A DNA stretch of 64,000 nucleotides from Chondrilla cf. caribensis (taxonomy: Eukaryota; Porifera; Demospongiae; Chondrillida; Chondrillidae): positions 415,001 to 479,000 of the forward strand of contig OZ026558.1 in assembly GCA_964020155.1 (NCBI GenBank). The letters are read 5' to 3'. The position numbers and the translations under genes were made by a program. The notes beneath the pieces were generated by a model that was not told the DNA's origin, did not search any database, and was given only the letters and a program-made list of their open reading frames with translations. The first letter of the stretch is position 1; each line of letters opens with the position of its first letter. This document shows, piece after piece, positions 57,301 to 64,000 of this stretch.

Positions 57301-57767
57301 AGAGTGAACAATACAAGTGCCTGGGTCAAATGAAGCATCATGGTGACCATTTGGACTCCTCCACAAAATCTCAAAGAAAAAAGAAGAGAGCTAAGTATTC
57401 TCACTCTGATAAAGAGACATCTGATACCGCCAACTCCAGTCACCACGAAACTCCAGAAAAAGGGGCTATCTCCAAAGGCATTCCGCATGCGCCTTATGTT
57501 TCAGAGGGATTTGTGACAAATACAATTGATACAATTGTTCTGATGCTGTGTTTACCTAACCCAATTCTTCCATCCACTCATCTGAAACGGTTTAATTCAG
57601 TATGGGTTACCACTGATGTATCTGAGAATAATGTGTGTACAAGCCAACTTGCTGATCAGCAAATAATTGCATACTATTTACCCATTTTGTTCACAGCTTC
57701 TGCTGGGAGTGATAAATATCGTTTATTTCTGAAAGGGAATGTGAAAGTAAAACTACAGGCTATATAG
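54387..57767 (+). CDS. Unknown protein, ten small exons
   Basis: My model joins 54387-54397, 54564-54587, 54658-54783, 54866-54923, 55372-55493, 55610-55784, 55902-56000, 56276-56374, 56609-56650 and 57282-57767, all GT-AG and all keeping one frame: 413 residues. Exon 1 is 11 coding nt and several introns are about 70-120 nt. The product is charged and mostly helical: RREYDSYHSDYEKRLELIRN, then a coiled-coil stretch NEILKAELKETKTQVIKLQE, a part with ANEYAIRVYFNQKFSAF, then a basic STKSQRKKKRAKYSH, and a more hydrophobic end. I recognise no family. The first exons and the acceptor choices of exons 5, 8 and 9 rest on frame alone. The end at 57767 assumes no further intron. It shares a divergent promoter with the HSPA12-like gene. 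Confidence 0.6.
54989..55333 (-). other. Exon-like ORF inside an intron, opposite strand
   Basis: After a clean minus-strand acceptor (ATCAACTTACAG) the frame runs about 110 residues to a stop, with an ordinary protein-like composition (GSDHELGYYGLVISRNKYVH). It occupies most of the unusually long 448-bp intron 4 of the unknown gene. No partner exons found; unrecognised. Confidence 0.3.
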
Positions 57768-59259
57768 ACTGATGTTGTTCACAAACATACACATGCTCTA
57801 ACCCAGTATACAAACATTTTCTTTCAGTGGGTGTACTTAACATTAATTATCAGATAAAATTAATTTTTGTATTGTTACAGTTGTGGTGGAATTTGGACTT
57901 ATATAAACTTAGCCTCCAGAGTTATAAACTGGTATCATGTGAAATTATGGTTTGTATCATAATAATAATAGTTGTACTTATTTGATCAACAATATATACG
58001 TATTATATATTATCATGTTCCGCAAATCATGTGTTAATATACGTACGTAACATTGACCACATCTGCAAATATCGTAATTTGTACACCCACATACAGGGAG
58101 GCATCCTCTGTATCAGACATTTACAAGTAGAGAATCAAGATACATGCATGCAGTATATACATACAAACAATAACTATAATTTGTTTGTGTGAATATTATA
58201 TCTACAAAGTACAGTCAGTGAGCAGTATAAACTATTATAAAAATCCCACGGCAATCCTATTATTGATTCAGAAACAGTATGTAAGTATATGAATTCCATT
58301 AATTACTAATAGGCAAACTCCATGAAATCAATATAGAGCCTATATAGCTAGGTGTATACAAGAACTATAATATACACCCATACATGCATGTCTATTAACA
58401 TGTACCTGATTATTGTTATACATTGTGTTAAATTATACTTAGTAATAATATTATGTTATTAATGCAATTATTTTATCTCATATAATGGACACCTTAACAT
58501 TAATCACTTCCGTAGCAATAATTAAAATCATTCCTTTATTCTTCAGTACATGAATACACTTCATGAAGTCCTATTTTTGTACAAACTCTCTTCAAAAATA
58601 ATTGTATTTCTCATTTCCTTTCACTGTTACTGTTGACTAGTGAGATGGAGTGAGGCTTAGTATGTACAGCTAGCTGTTCAATATGTTTGACTCCACCTCC
58701 TGGTTGCCTTAGAAGATAACTGGTGTATTCTTCGTCCACTTTACCAATTCCACATTATCGGTTATAATGAATTGTCATCATTGATAACAGTGGGGTTGTG
58801 AGTGTACTCTGTGTGACTGGGTATTTCTGTAGCTTTCCAACAACAAATCATGAGCCTATATACAATATATGAGTGTCACCACACTGACACCAATAGTACA
58901 CAAACATAATATTGGTTACACAAGGTGACTATCCAAAAAAATATAGAGTAAACATTCACATACATTATATAATATTATGTATAATGTACATGTGTGGGTG
59001 GATTAATGTATGATTAGCATGTGTAGTGATCATGTGTGTGTGGGGGGGGAGGGGGGTATGAGTGTGTATACATTCATTTACTACATTAGTTTCATATTGA
59101 CCACACCTTCTGCCCCTCCTCTCCATGTGGAATTTAAAGTGAAGAACCTTACTGCTTTTGATTAGCTGCATCTAGCTTCAGGTTGGTTGAGCTCAATATA
59201 ATCCTAAACTGAATGGACAAATAAAGGCACCCGAGGTAGGTAAGGTAGGTACCCGAAGC
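57768..59259. other. AT-rich non-coding stretch
   Basis: No exon supported. It contains a G-rich patch (GTGTGTGTGGGGGGGGAGGG near 59032) and short TA-rich tracts. Confidence 0.5.
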
Positions 59260-59465
59260 CATTTTCCACACACATACCCTCTCCCATGAGCAATGCACGA
59301 TGATACTAAGCATATTTCTTCCTATACTCTCCCATATTTTAAGTATTGTGCTATGACCAAAATGTGGCCCCATAGCATCATCTTGATTAAACGTGGAGAT
59401 GCATGGGGACTGTTTCATAAGTTAGTTTACATCGACTGCTATGTCTAGCTAAAATATCAGGTCGA
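59260..59465. repeat. Single-copy relative of the satellite monomer
   Basis: One diverged monomer, including CCCATGAGCAATGCACGATG and a decayed palindrome (GTGCTATGACCAAAATGTGG). It is closest to the leftmost monomer of the array at 7925 and lies exactly where the array lies in D1: next to the AT-rich flank of the RhiA-like gene. Confidence 0.8.
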
Positions 59466-59968
59466 GTTTTATTCAATGTGTAATAACTATATTATTTTAA
59501 TTGCAATTATGTGTAATATATGTACATACCTGGATTTGTATATATACATATAACATATTATGTGTAATATACGTATTTATTTTAATTGTGAATGTATATT
59601 ATATTATCTGCAATATTATTATCTTTTTTATGCAGATATGTTATCGTTTTAACCCATTTATCAATTTATATAAAATACCTGTATTTCTATCATGTAATAT
59701 ATTGAATGTAATTATCATATCACTAATACCATACCTTTTAATATTACATTCAAATTGAAGTGTTATTGATCAGAAAACTGAAGAGTCTAATACTGATCTT
59801 TGATATTATAATAATTCCTTTAACAGGAGAAATGCTACTGCCTATTGTCATCGGTTCTATCCAACTACACAACACTACATTATGCTATACTAGTCCACAC
59901 TATACCGAACTACACAACACTACATTATGCTACACTAGTCCACGCTATACTAAACTACACACAATTCT
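59466..59968. repeat. AT-rich flank, D2 copy
   Basis: Matches 16073-16561 and 11278-11585. It has one extra ACTACACAACACTACATTAT unit before the gene. Confidence 0.85.
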
Positions 59969-60601
59969 CTAATTCTTCACTGGCTGAGGTTGACCAAGTA
60001 TGACCTTGCCTCCTTCCTCGGACACTGTCACCGAATAGGTATTGCCTTCCTTAAATTGGAGTTCAACAGGGTCTCCGACTCTTATTCCCATATCCAGCTC
60101 CTGGCCCTCTTTGATTTCTCTGTAGGCACTCACATAGTACTCTGGAGTTGATTCAAAGATGGCTTGCTCCCCACCATCTACGCCGCTCAGTCCTCCTGCT
60201 ACTTTTCCATCAATGTTAAAGCTGAAGGTTAGAGGTTGATGAGTGCTGTTCCTCACCAACACCTGATCTGAAAGCAATTTATATTTTTCAAATTCAACCA
60301 ATCTTCCACCTGGAATAGGTCGAATGTCAGGTACTCCTTCATTGAGAAAGGCTTCATAAATGGAACCAAGTCGAGCAACTATATGCTTGTAACCCGTAAA
60401 CGTTCCATTATCAGGATCCCAGTTACTCAATGAGACAGAGTAGTTCAGAGTGAAGTCAACATTGGAAGGGCCGGATTTAGGGGGAACACCTCGAACTTGC
60501 CAGGCAACACTAACAATTGAGGCAGGAAACTTCTTGTAAACGGCCATGTGGTAGGGATTACCACTCTTGTTGTAGAACTGGACTTTGTACGCTGTAGACA
60601 T
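59969..60601 (-). CDS. RhiA-like 210-residue protein, copy 2 (intronless)
   Basis: Same length and layout as the copy at 16562-17194. The frame is open 29 codons further up, but the TATAAAA box at 60664-60658 lies inside that extension, so translation starts at ATG 60601. Six residues differ from copy 1: E42K, T73H, P75V, E77R, S96P and G209K. Three of the six alternate within a five-residue strand-like stretch and coincide with a dense cluster of base changes (60367-60391). Both copies look functional. Function unknown; the family reading is the same tentative RhiA resemblance. Confidence 0.75.
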   Translation of the reverse strand: MSTAYKVQFYNKSGNPYHMAVYKKFPASIVSVAWQVRGVPPKSGPSNVDFTLNYSVSLSNWDPDNGTFTGYKHIVARLGSIYEAFLNEGVPDIRPIPGGRLVEFEKYKLLSDQVLVRNSTHQPLTFSFNIDGKVAGGLSGVDGGEQAIFESTPEYYVSAYREIKEGQELDMGIRVGDPVELQFKEGNTYSVTVSEEGGKVILGQPQPVKN

Positions 60602-60657
60602 ATCGATCCCAATCAGACGTGTACATAGATCAATGACTTCCCAGCTACAACTCTGCC

Positions 60658-60664
60658 TTTTATA
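60658..60664 (-). promoter_or_regulatory. TATA box of RhiA-like copy 2
   Basis: TATAAAA about 60 nt before the ATG, identical in context to copy 1. A TGATGTCA-like element lies about 40 bp further upstream, as in copy 1. Confidence 0.6.
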
Positions 60665-60777
60665 CCTGCTGCCGAAGGTATGACACACAGAAGGTCAATC
60701 ATGATGACATCACCATCGTATATTACGTATATTCCTCAATGAATCCTTATTCAAGTTGATAACCTACCTTAACCCAC

Positions 60778-61993
60778 AAGCTGTACACACACTACCACTA
60801 GCTGTACATACATCACTACTAGCTGTACACACACCGCTACTAGCTATACACACACCACTACTGGCTGTACATACATCACTACTAGCTGTACATACACCAC
60901 TACTAGCTGTACACACATCACTACTAGCTGTACACACACCACTACTGGCTGTACACACATCACTACTAGCTGTACACACACCACTACCAGCTGTACACAC
61001 AACTACTGGCTGTACACACATCACTACTAGCTATACACACACCACTACTAGCTGTACACACATCACTACTAGCTGTACACACACCACTACTAGCTGTACA
61101 CACATCACTACTAACAGTACACACACCACTATTAGCTGTGCACACATTATTACTAGCTGTACACACATCACTACTAGGTGTACACGCATTACTGTTAGCT
61201 GTACACACATCAGTACTAGCTGTACACACACCACTACTAGCTGTACACACACCACTACTGGCTGTACACGCATTACTGTTAGCTGTACACACACCACTAC
61301 TAGGTGTACACGCATTACTGTTAGCTGTACACACACCACTACTAGCTGTATACACACCACTACTAGCTGTACACACACCACTACTGGCTGTACACACATC
61401 ACTACTAGCTATACACACATCACTACTAGCTGTACACACACCACTACTAGCTGTACACACACCACTACTAGATGTACACACATCACTACTAGCTGTACCC
61501 ACATCAATACTAGCAGTACACACATCACTACTAGCTGTACACACATCACTACTAGCTGCACACACATCACTACTAGCTGCACACACATCACTACTAGCAG
61601 TACACACACATCACTACTAGCTGTACATACACCATTACTAGCTGTACACACATCACTACTAGCTGTACACACACCACTACTAGCTGTATACACATCACTA
61701 CTAGCTATATACACATCACTACTAGCTGTACACACATCACTACTAGTTGTACACACACCACTACTAGCTGTACACACATCACTACTAGCTGTACACACAT
61801 CACTACTAGTTGTACACACACCACTACTAGTTGTACACACACAACTACTAGCTGTACACACACAACTACTAGTTGTACACACATCACTACTAGCTGTACA
61901 CACACCACTACTAGCTGTACACACACCACTACTAGTTGTACACACACAACTACTAGCTGTACACACACAACTACTAGTTGTACACACATCACT
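60778..61993 (-). repeat. 21-bp minisatellite, about 58 units
   Basis: Minus-oriented, many variant units (GCATTACTGTTAGCTGTACA recurs three times). It occupies the same site as the 8-unit array at 17378 in D1 and lies about 110 bp upstream of the RhiA-like TATA box. Open frames of over 400 codons across it are artefacts of the 7-codon period. Confidence 0.95.
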
Positions 61994-62384
61994 AGCATTA
62001 CAACAACATGGCCTACAACATGTGTGATGCCCCCAGTAGGTTCCATGGTCAGTCACATTTGGTGGAAGCTATATATTCTTGAGCTAGCTATGTGGAGAGG
62101 ATGCTGTTTATCAAACCTATGTTACTTCGAACAAATTATGCTTTTCATGTTCACTAGTTTCGTATGTAATAGTTACTGTATGAGTTACTGTATGTGTTAC
62201 TGTATGTGTTGTTGTTTGTTAATGCTAGTCTAAAGAGATATGCTCCTCTACGTATCATCTGACTCCCCTACAAGGGTGGAATCTAAAGTGAAGAACCTAC
62301 TGTATTTGATCACATCTAGCTTCAGGTGGGTTGAGCTCATAACAATTCTTAACCGAAGGTAACTTATGACAGTAACAATCTTGG

Positions 62385-62625
62385 AAGCCATTTTCTACAG
62401 TGTGATAACCAGTCTGGCTAGTCTGGCGTAGCCGACCCTTGCCAGTCTAGTGATAACCACGTGACATCCTCCCTGGTGAACACTGGCAGATAAATGGCGG
62501 GTGTCGACGTCTGCTGAGATGTAGATATTTCGAGAACTTGAGGGAGGAAGACGATAAGTGATGTTAACCTTGTTTTAGTCTGTTTCTCATGATTGTACTT
62601 GGACCGCTGTGTTTACGTTTGTATT
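62385..62625 (+). repeat. Dispersed promoter-like module, copy 7
   Basis: D2 copy, nearly identical to the one at 17752, including GATAACCACGTGACATCC and TCGACGTCTGCT. Confidence 0.7.
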
Positions 62626-63684
62626 GAAACGGATCGTATATACAAAGATACCCTAATCAACGTCTATACTGATGTCCAGGTATGATCAGCTTTGATTATA
62701 CAATAGATGCGATGATTATACTCACTATTACCAGTATTGGGTATTAATGCGTGTTCGTATATCCCAATTGATCCAATAAAGCCTTCGTTTGCTCAATATT
62801 AGAATAAGACGGGTTATTTTAGACACCAGATTTTAACTACCTTATTGTACATCTGTTGATTCAAATTTCAGCTAGTGGTAGACACTAAACCATACCTTAG
62901 CACTATAACTTTTTGAAGGTGTCCATCTGGCCCACATTGTAATGTGTCTCCTATTTGTTATTGTGCAATTGATTTTTTATTGTACATTCGATTTAATTGA
63001 CCTTCACTGTTTTGTCATCGGTAATTGACGTATTGCTGACTATCTCTCCTAAGTTAGTGCCCACTAACATTTGTAGCCTTAAGGTACATGGTACATACGT
63101 GTGTATTGTTGTAGACAGCACAGGTTTTCCTACTGTGTGTACACAAACTAGTGTATTCACACATGTGGGCGTACTTTGAGTTGTTAGCTCCTGTGTATTT
63201 GAAGAACTCTCAACTCCAGGTTGTAGGAACTGAACCTGTTGCATTGTGTTCCTTTTCTATTTAACTTTCATTCTATTTATCTGCTCTTTCTCTTTCTATC
63301 ACGTTCCCGTCTTCACAGGAGCTGACTCAGTTCCAGGAATCCCATGAATATCCTCACTAGCCCCTCCCAGTAGTCTGAGGTACCTCTGGTGGTCCATTGG
63401 GAATATAATATGATCAACTCACCTGATGTTAGGGATGTGACCCAATATTGTCCTGTAAACCCCACCCCTTGTAGATGGGGTAAGTGGAGATGGCCCTGGA
63501 TATCAACACACATGACCTTACAAACAAAACTATTATTATTAATCCCTTACTGATAATCTATGCCTCGAGAAAGAGTCAATCTGGGTCCATGTAGATGTAT
63601 TATTTTTGGATGGTTGGCAACTGTCCTCTTATGATGCTAATGATGATGATTATACTCTCTATTACCAGTATTGGGTATTAATAA
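62626..63684. other. Duplicated non-coding stretch (D2)
   Basis: Matches 17981-19100 in D1. No gene seen. Confidence 0.5.
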
Positions 63685-63800
63685 AGCTAAAGACAGTACT
63701 GGTCTGATCAGAATAATGGACAGACATCCCGTTGATATGGAGTTGAAGAACATGGTGGAGAGCTATCTCCAGAGACTGGGGGGGAGATGAGGAGGGTGGG
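63685..63800 (+). pseudogene. VPS16-like terminal exon fragment in D2
   Basis: Truncated on the left like the D1 fragment at 19101, but with a seven-G run, and with GTTGATATGGAG in place of GATGATATGGAG. Confidence 0.6.
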
Positions 63801-64000
63801 GAGTAACCATGACAACCATAGAGGAGGGTTTGATGTGTTTGTGTGCCATTGATGATTGTTATGTTGGACTAGTACTGGATGATCATTTCATACAACATCT
63901 CACATACAACATCTCACATACAATGGTTACACTGTGTTTGTGAGCACATTTGCAGTTCACTTCTGTAATGTCCAGAACTGCAGAATGGTAGGGATAACTC

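Noticed and set aside
60602..60688. 29-residue N-terminal extension of RhiA-like copy 2
   Set aside because: It overlaps the TATA box at 60658-60664, and copy 1 has no such extension.
60756..62027. A 423-residue repeat protein (AVHTPLL / SCTHTTT units), and similar frames at 28973-29630
   Set aside because: The 21-bp minisatellite is exactly seven codons long, so frames without a stop in one unit stay open throughout, on both strands and in several frames. No start context or non-repeat domain.

Overview
The window looks like nuclear DNA of an animal, AT-rich and very repeat-dense. The evidence is spliced genes with GT-AG introns, TATA promoters, AATAAA signals, an HSPA12-type HSP70 and a beta/gamma-crystallin-like gene. 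That gene set and the short introns suggest an early-branching marine invertebrate, with a sponge my best guess at moderate-to-low confidence. No bacterial operon, CRISPR array or RNA gene was recognised.

The layout is two interleaved families of segmental duplications plus single genes. Block A (about 60-7600) holds a complete four-exon L-amino-acid-oxidase-like flavoenzyme gene (163-3509), a truncated class 3 lipase and scattered exon fragments. Block B (about 30680-38700) repeats this with an intact oxidase gene (30794-34844) and an intact lipase (35527-36445). Block C (about 46080-48800) has only the lipase side. A second pair, D1 (16073-19330) and D2 (59466-end), carries two nearly identical intronless 210-residue proteins that resemble the bacterial RhiA-like family. 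Single genes are a sarcosine-oxidase-type flavoenzyme (27401-28798, minus), a beta/gamma-crystallin-like protein (43372-43917, plus), an HSPA12-like chaperone (51970-54202, minus) and, head to head with it, a ten-exon gene of unknown function (54387-57767, plus). Three C-terminal exons of a VPS16-like gene (20760-21949) are also present, and extra copies of its last two exons lie all over the window.

Repeats fill much of the rest. There is an 8-kb satellite of about 208/212-bp monomers (7925-16072), each carrying a perfect 35-bp palindrome. A single-copy relative of its monomer survives beside the other RhiA-like gene at 59260, so the array seems to have arisen inside one of two paralogous segments. 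A 21-bp minisatellite occurs at a dozen sites in both orientations; because 21 is a multiple of three it makes long false ORFs. A 29-bp minisatellite of about 57 copies lies at 44092-45742. Two inserted elements with terminal inverted repeats sit in intron 2 of oxidase copy B and are absent from copy A.

How the genes work together is inference only. The oxidases, the sarcosine-oxidase-like enzyme and the lipases are degradative or oxidative enzymes, and several genes are intronless or duplicated, which suits an accessory, fast-evolving region. Differences between paralogues concentrate in short patches, notably three alternating residues in the RhiA-like pair.
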